DNA of 64,000 nucleotides from Neoarius graeffei (taxonomy: Eukaryota; Chordata; Actinopteri; Siluriformes; Ariidae), in contig NC_083579.1 of assembly GCF_027579695.1 (NCBI RefSeq), positions 71,843,371-71,907,370 of the forward strand, given 5' to 3'. The position numbers and the translations under genes were made by a program. Positions 1 through 8,818 of the stretch are shown piece after piece. The notes beneath the pieces are model-generated. The model saw only the letters and a list, made by a program, of their open reading frames with translations, was not told where the DNA came from and did not search any database. Position 1 is the first letter of the stretch, and each line of letters opens with the position of its first letter.

Positions 1-194
1 TTCCCCTAATCTGTTAAAGCAGATTTGACAATTTTGTCAATGTTAAAATTCTATCACGCGAGAGCAATTTGATTTCATTTCCTAGGAGAGACTCTGTAAG
101 AAAAAAAATCTAAACTCAGGAATACTGCACTGAAATTAACCTTCATGTGGTCAAGCCAGCTGTGAACACAGCCTGCCTTCCAGTATGTTTTGTA

Positions 195-579
195 ATACAT
201 TGCAGAATCTGACAGGTTGAGATTCGAGATGGTCAGATCTCCAGTGACAGTGTCAACTCTGTTATGCTTGAACCCTGTTGTGTATCCAGCCTCATAGTTT
301 GGTGTTGCTGTGGCATAGTTATAACTGATCAAACCCGGAGTTGTGCTCTCTTTCCTTCACCGAGTTCATAACCTGGCACCTATATTGTCATCATGTTCAA
401 AGGAGATTGTTACAAAAGTAAAATATTACACATTTTGAAAGATTCAGTATCCTACTGGATACAAGAAGAAAGAAGATATCATCAAACAAATCAAATATCC
501 TTTTCTGGTCAGAATGAGACAAAGTGACAGAAGCCACTGGAAGCAGAAGGAGATACCAGTTTTCTTTCCAAAACCTCAT
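195..579 (-). pseudogene. Diverged immunoglobulin-superfamily V-like relic
   Basis: Read on the minus strand, a possible leader starts at 579 (MRFWKENWY, then a Leu-rich core), and the 195-332 stretch reads as the end of a V domain: FR3-like DTVTGDLTISNLNL followed by SDSAMYY. The cysteine that should follow MYY is absent; the next codon is Lys. No convincing FR1/FR2 with the first Cys and Trp lies between the leader and FR3, and I find no heptamer-spacer-nonamer after it. It is unlike families A, B and C. It may be a decayed TRAV/TRDV or another V-type receptor exon. The relation of leader to exon is inferred from proximity only. Confidence 0.4.
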
Positions 580-893
580 GATTTAACTAAAACCTCTTGA
601 GTTATATCACCACCTGTTGGCTCACCTTGGAGAGAAACATTTTCAGCTCGACTGTTCCAACATTGTTTCTGGTTGTATGCAATTCTGGTTAAAGTATGTT
701 TCTACACGTAATCACACATAAAAAGACTTTGTTATAAAAGGCACGAAAGAAATAAGAAACAAAGGAAGAGCATGTCAGAAATGTAAGTTCATTGGAAACA
801 GTCAGCCTGCACAATCAGAAACTGTTTTCATGGTATGCAGCTGTGATAAAAAGTAAATGTCTTATGACATATAAAGCACCTTTAGCTCGCACA
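580..893. other. Unassigned spacer
   Basis: AT-rich sequence between the V-like relic and the first Tc1 element. I see no coding signal or recognisable repeat here. It would hold the promoter of the relic if that was ever a gene. Confidence 0.4.
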
Positions 894-1261
894 TACAGTG
901 GTGCTTGAAAGTTTGTGAACCCTTTAGAATTTTCTATATTTCTGCATAAATATGACCTAAACATCATCAGATTTTCACACAAGTCCTAAAAGTAGATAAA
1001 GAGAACTGAGTTAAACAAATGAGACAAAAATATTATACTTGGTCATTTATTTATTGAGGAAAATGATCCAATATTACATATCTGTGAGTGGCAAAAGTAT
1101 GTGAACCTCTAGAATTAGCAGTTAATTTGAAGGTGAAATTAGAGTTAGGTGTCAATCAATGGGATGAATAATCAGGTGCGAGGGGCACCCTTTTTAATTT
1201 AAAGAACAGGGATCTATCAAAGTCTGATCTTCAGAACACGTTTGTGGAAGTGTATCATGGC

Positions 1262-2208
1262 ATGAACAAAGGAGATTTCTGAGGACCTCAGAAAAAGCGT
1301 TGTTGATGCTCATCAGGCTGGAAAAGGTTACAAAACCATCTCTAAAGAGTTTGGGCTCCACCAATCCACAGTCAGACAGATTGTGTACAAATGGAAGAAA
1401 TTCAAGACCATTGTTACCCTCCCCAGGAGTGGTTGACCAACAAAGATCACTCCAAGAGCAAGGCGTGTAATAGTCGCCGAGGTCACAAAGGACCCCAGGG
1501 TAACTTCTAAGCAACTGAAGGCCTCTCTTACATTGGCTAATGTTAATGTTCATGAGTCCACCATCAGGAGAACACTGAACAATAATGGTGTGCGTGGCAG
1601 GGTTGCAAGGAGAAAGCCACTGCTCTCCAAAAAGAACATTGCTGCTCGTCTGCAGTTTGCTAAAGATCATGTGGACAAGCCAGAAGATTATTGGAAAAAA
1701 TGTTTTGTGGATGGATGAGACCAAAATAGAACTTTTTGGTTTAAATGAGAAGCGTTATGTTTGGAGAAAGGAAAACACTACATTCCAGCAAAAGAACCTT
1801 ATCCCATCTGTGAAACATGGTGGTGGTAGTATCATGGTTTGGGCCTGTTTTGCTGCATCTGGGCCAGGACAGCTTGCCATAATTCTAAAGGAAAATGTCA
1901 GCACATCTGTCCATGAACTAAATCTCAAGAGAAGGTGGGTCATGCAGCAAGACAACGACCCTAAGCATACAAGTCGTTCTACCAAAGAATGGTTAAAGAA
2001 GAATACAGTTAATGTTTTGTAATGGCCAAGTCAAAGTCCTAACCTTAATCCAATCGAAATGTTGTGGAAGGACCTGAAGCAAGCAGTTCATGTGAGGAAA
2101 CCCACCAACATCCCAGAGTTGAAGCTGTTCTGTATGGAGGAATGGGCTAAAATTCCTCCAAGCCAGTGTGCAGGACTGATCAACAGTTACCGGAAATGTT
2201 TACGGTAG
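1262..2208 (+). pseudogene. Tc1 transposase remnant
   Basis: DD34E transposase of the Tc1 group, which cuts and pastes the element at TA sites. Reading along: an N-terminal helix-turn-helix (SEDLRKSVVDAHQAGKGY, then STVRQIVYKWKK), a second HTH region (VHESTIRRTLNNNG), then catalytic blocks WMDETKIELFG, QQDNDPKHT and NLNPIEMLW. It is broken by an in-frame TGA at 1434 (in the RSG/PTK loop, probably a CGA to TGA decay), a frameshift in the A-run near 1697-1702, and a TAA at 2020. The normal end is the TAG at 2206. The catalytic D, D and E survive, in two frames. Confidence 0.9.
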
Positions 2209-2285
2209 TTGCAGTTATTGCTGCACAAGGGTGTCACACCAGATACTGAAAGCAAAGGTTCACATACTTTTGCCACTCACAGATA

Positions 2286-3119
2286 CACTGGCAGTCAATG
2301 AAAAAGTCCAGGTCAATAATTCAACATGTTATGCAATACGGAGTTGGGGAAATGTTTGTTTTGAGATGTTTCTATTGAATAGCGTGCACAGAAGTCATTA
2401 ATGAGTTCTCCTCAATCCAAACATTTTTCAATAGTCTTCAGGGAGTGGTCTTTAGGAATCAGCTCAAAGTGCTGTTTTGGAGAAAAACAAAAATTTGTAC
2501 ATGGTTGAAAGGATGGGTTGGATAGCCTTTATTAAGGCCATGAAAAAGCCGACTTTTGTATTCCTTATGTCCAAGATGCCACGGTTAAATCTAGATGACA
2601 GATGGCGGGCCCTCGGCATGGTGCAAGCCGGCCTAAGTTTTTCAGAAGTTGGGCGTCGATTGAATGTCCAAACCCTGCCATGGCCTGCGTATTCACCTGA
2701 TCGCAATCCCATTGAGCATTTATGGGATCACCTTGGTGTTCAGATCCAGAACCGTGTTCCTCGTCCCATGAACAGAGGTCAACTGATCCAGGCTCTTCAA
2801 GAGGAGTGGCAGGCCATTCCACAAGACAGGATTCGCCGTTTGATACGCAGTATGCGTCGCAGACTGACAGCTTGTATTGCTGTTGGTGGGGACAATACTC
2901 GGTACTGAAGCTGCAACTTTCCAATTACAGGGTATCCATTTTGTTCGGACTGTACATTATCAAAGCTCACAACAATTGTGATTTTTTGTTTATTCATCTC
3001 GAGTGTCAGTATATTGATGTCAGTATATTGATCTGTAAGCTTCTAGTACATGATTTCATAGCTTATGAATAAAATTATTTTCATAAATGTCACCTGGACA
3101 TTTTCATTGACTGTCAGTG
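2286..3119 (+). mobile_element. Internally deleted Tc1-like element nested in the first Tc1
   Basis: This 834-bp element has termini CACTGGCAGTCAATGAAAA and its near-complement on the right, with TA at 2284-2285 and 3120-3121. Joining the two flanks restores the inverted repeat of the host Tc1 (CACTCACAGATATGTAATAT), so the insertion is later than the host element. It is of a different Tc1 subfamily. Confidence 0.92.
2576..2908 (+). CDS. Deleted Tc1 transposase: HTH fused in frame to C-terminal tail
   Basis: The ORF (an upstream ATG at 2477 is also in frame; I prefer 2576, MPRLNLDDRWRALG, the usual Tc1 start) encodes the first HTH (VQAGLSFSEVGRRLNVQ) and then jumps to the C-terminal block TLPWPAYSPDRNPIEHLW with the catalytic Glu. 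The second HTH and both catalytic Asp residues are missing. The protein of about 110 residues could bind DNA but not catalyse transposition. It stays open to the normal-looking end, which suggests one clean internal deletion. No evidence of expression can be seen. Confidence 0.75.
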   Translation: MPRLNLDDRWRALGMVQAGLSFSEVGRRLNVQTLPWPAYSPDRNPIEHLWDHLGVQIQNRVPRPMNRGQLIQALQEEWQAIPQDRIRRLIRSMRRRLTACIAVGGDNTRY

Positions 3120-3463
3120 TATGTAATATTGGATCATTTTCCTTAATAAATAAATGACCAAGTATAATAGTTTTTGTCTCATTTGTTTAACTGGGTTCTC
3201 TTTATCTACTTTTAGGACTTGTGAAAATCTGATGACGTTTTAGGTCATATTTATACAGAAATGTAGAAAATTCTAAAGGGTTCACAAACTTTCAACTTTC
3301 CATTGTACAGTATATCAGAAACTACAAATGTAATATTACATCTAGTGTAATACTTCCAGTGAACACTACATACTAGTCGAGAGTAAGATCAGTTGTTTCT
3401 GTTGCTTTCTGTATCAGTAGCAGCTGGAGATGTGCAGATAGCATACAGAGTTATAATACAGTG

Positions 3464-3501
3464 AGTTTTTGAAGTAGGCAGCAGAAAACCGTGGCACTGT
3501 G
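3464..3501 (-). other. RSS of B1
   Basis: On the minus strand a consensus heptamer CACAGTG (3495-3501), a 22-bp spacer and nonamer-like TCAAAAACT (3464-3472) directly follow the V exon. This is the V-side, 23-type signal. Confidence 0.88.
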
Positions 3502-3999
3502 CTTTCTCTCACAGCACAGAAATACACCGCACTATCATGTGAATTAAGGTTGGAGATCTGCAGGATCCCTTCACTTTTTGCATCTCTGTAAATATGAAAG
3601 CGCTCCTCAAAGTCTTTTTCCTTATTGAAGGTTGATGTGGAGAGATATCCAGTAAGCTTCAGTGATGTGTCTTGTCTTGTTTGTTGATACCAGTAAAGGT
3701 AATAAAAGTTACTGTAAGTGTGACTGCAACTGAGGTTCACATTATTTCCTGGATTCTTGATCACATCAGCAGGTTGAATGATTTTGCTGCTTAATGAAGG
3801 GTCTGAAAAGAAGAACAAAATGAATTACATGCTATGTGAAAAGGAATATACATCATGTGGGGAATGTGATCTGAATGTTTTGTATGATTTAGAAAAGCCT
3901 TCGTGTATGACTGCATCTTGGTGTACTATGGAAAATTTGCAAAGAATTACCTGTGAACCAGAGCAAAACAATATGAAAAATCAGCACATGAAGCACCAT
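3502..3999 (-). CDS. TRAV: TRAV segment B1 (family B), intact
   Basis: T-cell receptor alpha variable segment; after joining to a J it forms the antigen-contacting domain of the alpha chain. Leader exon 3951-3999 (MVLHVLIFHIVLLWFT, phase 1, donor GTAATT) and V exon 3502-3802 (acceptor TTCTTTTCAG). The V exon starts DPSLSSKIIQPADV and has Cys42 (NLSCSHTY), Trp54 (LYWYQQ) and Cys112 (YFCAVRE). CDR1 is TYSNFYY; CDR2 reads YLSTSTFNKEKDF. It is followed at once by a V-type RSS and a dead family C segment lies upstream. A TATA-like TTTATAAC lies about 55 bp before the ATG. The TRDV alternative cannot be excluded from V alone. Confidence 0.88.
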
Positions 4000-4206
4000 C
4001 CTGTGTCATAAACTAATATTTGCTTACAAAAAATAAGGTCTAGAGTTATAAAATCAGGTTAGGGGGGAAAAACAATAGAGTATATAGTTGAAAAGAAAGC
4101 CAAATTAAATTTATGTTGCAGTCAGTAACAGGAGTCTGTGCAATGAGCCACCCCAATCCTTTTCCCCACTTCATGTCTTCTTTTTTGAGGTGGAGTGAGA
4201 GGAGGA

Positions 4207-4245
4207 GATTTTGTACTGATGTCACAGAAGAGGAGAAGCACTGTA
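4207..4245 (-). other. RSS of C1 (weak)
   Basis: Heptamer TACAGTG (first base off consensus), 23-bp spacer and nonamer-like TACAAAATC. The changed first heptamer base would be expected to cripple recombination. Confidence 0.7.
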
Positions 4246-4437
4246 TACATATGCTGCACAGAAATACACTGCACTATCTTCTCGAGAGAGGCTGGGAACA
4301 CTCAGCGATCCTTTAGACCTTCCATCTCCATGTAGATTAAACCTCGGCTCCTGAGGGTTTGGAGTTTCCAGGAAAAGATTCCCAAGATATTTCATCTCAC
4401 TCCCAGAGATGCTCACCTTGTACCAAAATATACGGTT
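4246..4437 (-). pseudogene. TRAV segment C1 (family C), 5' truncated
   Basis: The V exon reads RIFWYKVSISGSEMKYLGNL, then FR3 with [16 protein letters not shown]. Everything upstream of FR2 (leader, FR1, first Cys) is gone: at about 4437 the sequence switches to the 3' flank of the family A segment that follows. The same junction occurs in C2, C3, C4 and C5, so the deletion predates these duplications. The remaining reading frame is open but cannot make a V domain. Confidence 0.85.
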
Positions 4438-4470
4438 TGCAGCTGAAATGAACTTCAAATCTTCAACATG

Positions 4471-4839
4471 GGGCGGCACGGTGGTGTAGTGGTTAGCGCT
4501 GTCGCCTCACAGCAAGAAGGTCCTGGGTTCGAGCCCCGGGGCCGGCGAGGGCCTTTCTGTGTGGAGTTTGCATGTTCTCCCCGTGTCCGCGTGGGTTTCC
4601 TCTGGGTGCTCCGGTTTCCCCCACAGTCCAAAGACATGCAGGTTAGGTTAACTGGTGACTCTAAATTGACCGTAGGTGTGAATGTGAGTGTGAATGGTTG
4701 TCTGTGTCTATGTGTCAGCCCTGTGATGACTTGGCGACTTGTCCAGGGTGTACCCCGCCTTTCGCCCGTAGTCAGCTGGGATAGGCTCCAGCTTGCCTGT
4801 GACCCTGTAGAAGGATAAAGCGGCTAGAGAGGAGACGAG
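4471..4839 (+). mobile_element. tRNA-derived SINE (Mermaid-like), copy 1
   Basis: It begins GGGCGGCACGGTGGTG, with an A-box-like TGGTGTAGTGG and a B box GGTTCGAGCCC, as in tRNA-derived pol III SINEs, and ends in a short ATGAGA-type tail. A 12-bp target duplication ATCTTCAACATG flanks it (4459-4470 and 4840-4851). It sits between dead C1 and A1, downstream of the A1 RSS. The Mermaid name is from memory of the family, not from alignment. Confidence 0.88.
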
Positions 4840-4956
4840 ATCTTCAACATGCTACCAGTTTTATCAGTGACCTCTACTGGACACTTCCTGTATTGCATCA
4901 TATTACAGATTGTATTAATCAGAGAACAGATCTTATTTGCAGGTGTTTGGTGTGAA

Positions 4957-4994
4957 GCTTTTTGTTAAACAGAAAGGGAAGGTGTGTGGCTGTG
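4957..4994 (-). other. RSS of A1
   Basis: Heptamer CACAGCC (4988-4994), 22-bp spacer, nonamer ACAAAAAGC (4957-4965). The last two heptamer bases differ from CACAGTG in all ten family A segments. Confidence 0.85.
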
Positions 4995-5428
4995 TTACTA
5001 GCAGCACAGAAATATACTGTACTGTCCTCAGGAGTTAAACTGGATATGAGCAGAAATGCATCTCCTGCTGCGTGTCCTGTAATGTTGAATCGTGCTTTAA
5101 ACTTTTCCTCAGGAGTGGATCTTCCATACTGGAGCATCCCAATGAGCTCCATGGAGTCAGCAACTGTCTTTTGTTGATACCAGTACATGTAGTTATAGTT
5201 GGTATCACCATGTCGGCAGCTGAGATTTGCTTCACTCTGTTTAGGTGTCATTAGTAGATGCTGTGATGTTTGCTGGATGTTGAGGGAAGAGATAACTGCA
5301 GCTAAATATAAAAGTGATGTGTATATTTGTTAGAAGTTAGAACAAAGTTATTAAATGAAGTGAGTTTGATAATCATGCTTACCTTTAAAACTGATCAAAA
5401 TTATACTTGAGACAATAATTTTAGCCAT
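4995..5428 (-). CDS. TRAV: TRAV segment A1 (family A), intact
   Basis: Leader exon 5383-5428 ([15 protein letters not shown], phase 1, donor GTAAGC), 87-bp intron, V exon 4995-5295 (acceptor TTTAGCTGCAG). The V exon starts [15 protein letters not shown] and carries Cys42 (ANLSCRHGD), Trp54 (MYWYQQKT) and Cys112 (STVYFCAAS). CDR1 is GDTNYNY, CDR2 region QYGRSTPEE, HV4 region TGHAAGDAF. FR1 NLSC and the STVYF Thr differ from most sisters (KLKC, SAVYF). It is complete by all visible criteria and has its own promoter-like region and RSS. Confidence 0.88.
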
Positions 5429-5489
5429 CTTGTCAAGTGTTCTCCAGGCTTCCACTCTGTCAATAGTGTGCATCAGAATGACAACATTG

Positions 5490-5495
5490 TTTATA
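5490..5495 (-). promoter_or_regulatory. TATA-like box of A1
   Basis: Minus-strand TATAAA lies 62 bp upstream of the A1 ATG. The block around it (from the ATG to the TTACTGCCCTCTA motif near 5510-5525) is kept almost unchanged upstream of every family A segment, which suggests a conserved V promoter. Function is inferred from position and conservation. Confidence 0.5.
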
Positions 5496-5529
5496 CAGTT
5501 TCATTTCTCTTTACTGCCCTCTATTGGAA

Positions 5530-6379
5530 TAATGAGACCATTGCCTAAGTGTTACCTAATGTAATTAGTCGAGTAGTAAAGCTCATTTGTGTGCAGTAGA
5601 ATTTATTGTTAGGAATAAAATAGACGACTGAGTTAAAGAAAAAAAACTTTAAATGCAACATGAGTAAGAATTGAAATCAGATTTTTTTTTCTACTTGAAT
5701 ACTTGACACTCATTAGGTACTGGAACATGTGTGTTAACTGAAATGGAGATTATGAAGGAAAATTCTACACTGTCCTCAGGAGTTATACTGGATATGAGCA
5801 GAAAATTTTAGGAAAAAGAACGTGTTTTTTTTTCATTGATAAATAATTAAACCTACAGCTTTTATTCGGCAGCAATTAATTTTATCGTCAGTGGTTTATT
5901 TTAAAGCACATTTAATTTAATCCTTGGCCTATTTCATTATTCGTATGAATTGCCAAACTAAGTAAAACAATTATATATAAAAAAGATGAACTAATTAATA
6001 AATCCAAGACAAAATAACCTGCAACATGAGCATAAATTTGACAGAGGGGGCATAATGAAGCATGGGTTATGATCGTAAGAGGAGTTGCAAAGGACAAACA
6101 GGTATCGAGTGAGTGTTTACACCTGTGTGTGCTTAATGAGAAGATCATTTATATGCTGTTGTTTTGTAGCAAAATTATAAGTTAAGATCGGTTCAGCAAA
6201 TACACAATATATGGTAAATTAGTTTTTGATGTATATTTTGTGTAAGACAGCTAGCTGTACTTGCAAAGTGACTTCTGTGTAGATGTCACAATAACTGAGC
6301 AACATTCTTCTTGTTTTCTAATATTACATACAGTGAAATACTTCCAGGGAACACTACATACTAGTCGAGAGTAAGATCA
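5530..6379. other. Inter-cassette spacer with a family A relic
   Basis: AT-rich spacer found in nearly the same form before every B segment. At 5768-5805 it holds a 38-bp piece nearly identical to the end of the family A FR3 (minus-strand reading LISSITPEDS). The part from about 6200 to 6375 (AAGACAGCTAGCTGTACTTG, then TACTTCCAGGGAACACTACA) is the conserved 3' flank of family B. No gene is seen. Confidence 0.7.
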
Positions 6380-7646
6380 AGTCAAGTTTATTTGTATCGT
6401 GCTTTTAACAATAAACATTGTCACAAAGCAGCTTTACACAATTTGAACGACTTAAAACATGAGCTAATTTTATCCCTAATCTATCCTCCATGAGCAAGCC
6501 TGTGGTGACAGTGGCAAGGAAAATCTCCCTCAGACGACATGAGGAAGAAACCTCAAGAGGAACCAGACTCAAAAGGGAACCCATCCTCATTTGGCAACAA
6601 CAGACAGCATGACTATAATATTAACAGTTTTAACAAGAAGTGAGTTTTGTTGATGTTATAAACTCTTCACTGATGGAAACTTGAGTGCAAAACTGTTCAT
6701 GACAACTGCAGTCCTAAAGTTAACAAGTCAACTGTAGTCCTCAGCCATAAAAGCATTACTGTAAGAGTCCAGAGCGTCCTCCAAGTGTGACTTTTAACTG
6801 TCCTCATGGGGCCGTCCTCCACAGGAGCGATGCGATGAGACTCCAACCAGACACAGGGCACCAAGATGGATCAGGCAGGTCCGAGGAGCAGAAGAGGTCA
6901 GCATCTTGATCCCAGGACCGACATGTAACTCAGAGGGACAGATTTGGGGGTGGGGGGGGGGGGGGGAGAGAGAGAGAGGGAGAGAAAACACAGGTTGTTA
7001 GGTATGCCCAATGTCACCTGAATAAGTAGGAACAGTATACATATTGCACTGAGTACAAGCAGGGACTCCGGCAACTAACTATGACAGCATAACTAAAAGG
7101 GGAGAGCCAGAAGGTAACACAGGCATGAGGGAGCCCCGGGACATAAAGCAGCCAGCCACTACACCATCAACAAACTCGAGTGAGCAAGTGAGTGGGGACT
7201 GACAGCATCCATACATCCCAGTTTACCAAAACACTGTCTGAGGACCCTCCAGATCTACACCTTTACCTCATAAAACACCATTAACAAAAGGCTTGACTAA
7301 ACAGATATGTTTACAGCCTAGACTTAAACACTGAGACTGTGTCTGATTCCCGAACACTACTTGGAAGGCTGTTCCATAACTGTGGGGCTTTGTAAGAAAA
7401 GGCTCTGCCCCCTGATGTAGCCTTCACTACATGAGGTACCAGCAGATACTGTTGCCTGCAACTTTTGATCCAAGTAGGCGTAGCAGGTCATAGAGGAGCA
7501 GAAGTTCACTCAGGTACTGTGGTGCAAGACCATTCAGTGCTTTAAAAGGTCAATCGTAGTATTTTATAATCAATATGAAATTTGATTGGGAGCCAACACA
7601 GTGTGGATAAGACAGGGATGATGGTCATATTTTCTAGTTTCTATAT
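6380..7646 (-). mobile_element. Retroposon fragment, common fish repeat
   Basis: Inserted in the 3' flank of B2: the flanks GTAAGATCA and GTTGTTTC are contiguous in other cassettes. The end at 6380 (minus-strand AAATAAACTTGACTTGA) matches the end of a second copy at 34444-35149 in the opposite orientation, and the other end is cut at different points in the two copies, as in 5'-truncated retroposons. It contains a G-run/GA-rich tract at 6953-6985. No reverse transcriptase is visible; the family name is not certain. Confidence 0.7.
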
Positions 7647-7737
7647 CAGTTGTTTCTCTTGCTTTCTGTATCAATAGCAGCTGGAGATGTGCAGATACAT
7701 ATGCAGATAGATGTGCATACAGAGTTATAATACAGTG

Positions 7738-7775
7738 AGTTTTTGAAGTAGGCAGCAGAAAACCGTGGCACTGTG
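7738..7775 (-). other. RSS of B2
   Basis: Consensus heptamer CACAGTG, 22-bp spacer, nonamer-like TCAAAAACT; intact although the V exon is not. Confidence 0.85.
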
Positions 7776-8284
7776 CTTTCTCTCACAGCACAGAAATACA
7801 CCGCACTATCATGTGAATTCAGGTTGGAGATCTGCAGGATCCCTTCACGTTTTGCATCTCCGTAAATATGAAAGCGTTCCTCAAAGTCTTTTTCCTTATT
7901 GAAGGTTGTAGTGTAGAGATATCCAGTAAGCTTCAGTGATGTGCCTTGTCCTGTTTGTTGATACCAGTAAAGGTAAAAAAAAAAAGTCCTTGTAACTATG
8001 ACTGCAACTGAGGTTCACATTATTTTCTGGATTCTTGATCACATCAGCAGGCTGAATAATTTTGCTGCTTAATGAAGGATCTGAAAAGAAGAACAACATT
8101 AATAGCATGTTATGTGAAAAGGAATACATGTCATATTTATTTGGATGTTGATCTGAACCTTTTTGTACAATTTAGTGAAGCCTTTATGTGCATGACTGCA
8201 TCTTGGTGTACTATGGAAAATTTGCAAAGAATTACCTGTGAACCAGAGAAACACAATATGAAAAATCAGCACAGGAAGCACCAT
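7776..8284 (-). pseudogene. TRAV: TRAV segment B2 (family B), frameshifted
   Basis: Leader exon 8236-8284 (MVLPVLIFHIVFLWFT) and V exon 7776-8080, 305 nt instead of 301. The extra bases are in an A-run at about 7976-7986 at the CDR1/FR2 border: after SCSHSYKDFFF the frame is lost and LYWYQQ is not read. FR3 (HIYGDAK, then DSAVYFCAVRE) and RSS downstream are normal. The 3' flank has a small local duplication (GCAGATACATATGCAGATAG). Leader and splice signals are fine, so the damage looks recent. Confidence 0.88.
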
Positions 8285-8528
8285 CCTGTGTCATAAACTA
8301 ATATTTGTTTGGAAAAAATAAGGTCTAGAGGTATAAAATCAGGTTAGGGAAAAAAGAATAGAGTATATAGTAAAAAAGAAAACAGAATTAAATTTCTGTT
8401 GCAGTCAGTAACAGGAATCTGTGCAATGAGCCACCCAAATCCTTTTCCCCACTTCATGTCTTCTGTTTTGAGGTGGAGTGAGAGGAGGGGTTTTCTCACT
8501 GTTGTCACAGCAGAGGAGAAGCACTGCG

Positions 8529-8640
8529 TACGGTACATATGCTGCACAGAAATACACTGCACTGACTTCTCAAAGACAAGACTTCTCAAGATATTTCGTC
8601 TCACTCCCAGAGCTGCTCATCTTATACCAAAGGAAATGGT
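8529..8640 (-). pseudogene. TRAV segment C2 (family C), heavily deleted
   Basis: It retains the 3' end of the V exon (VYFCAA-like) and a piece of FR2 but lacks the middle of FR3 and everything 5' of FR2; the frame is also shifted just before the second Cys. The heptamer is degraded (CGCAGTG, 8522-8528) and I see no good nonamer. The junction to family A flank is the same as in C1. Confidence 0.75.
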
Positions 8641-8780
8641 TTGCAGCTGAAATGAACTTCACATCTTTCAAAATGCTACCAGTTTTATCAGTGACCTCTA
8701 CTGGACACTTCCTGTATTGCGTCCTATTCCAGATTGCACGAATCAGAGAACAGATCTTATTTGCAGGTTTTTGGTGTGAA

Positions 8781-8818
8781 GCTTTTTGTTAAACAGAAAG
8801 GGAAGGTGTGTGGCTGTG
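8781..8818 (-). other. RSS of A2
   Basis: Heptamer CACAGCC, 22-bp spacer, nonamer ACAAAAAGC. Confidence 0.85.

Larger units (their letters stand above)
896..3305 (+). mobile_element. Tc1-like DNA transposon, broken, with a nested element
   Basis: Both ends share an inverted repeat (left CAGTGGTGCTTGAAAGTTTG; the right end is its near-complement) flanked by the Tc1 target duplication TA at 894-895 and 3306-3307. Inverted-repeat sequence extends about 200 bp inward on each side, as in long-repeat fish Tc1 elements. Without the 834-bp element nested at 2286 the length is about 1.57 kb, the usual Tc1 size. The internal transposase gene is dead, so the copy is immobile on its own. Confidence 0.93.

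Noticed and set aside
4483-4545. Possible tRNA gene at the SINE head
   Set aside because: A and B boxes are present but the sequence does not form a full cloverleaf and is always attached to the SINE body.
4468-4818. ORFs with MSLDCGGNRST or CLCLCVSPVMTWRLVQGVP motifs, repeated through the window
   Set aside because: These are chance frames of the tRNA-derived SINE, not genes.
4962-5254. Conserved 60-71-residue plus-strand ORFs over each family A V exon
   Set aside because: They are antisense shadows of the V exon; they recur because the V exon is conserved and have no start context or splice logic of their own.
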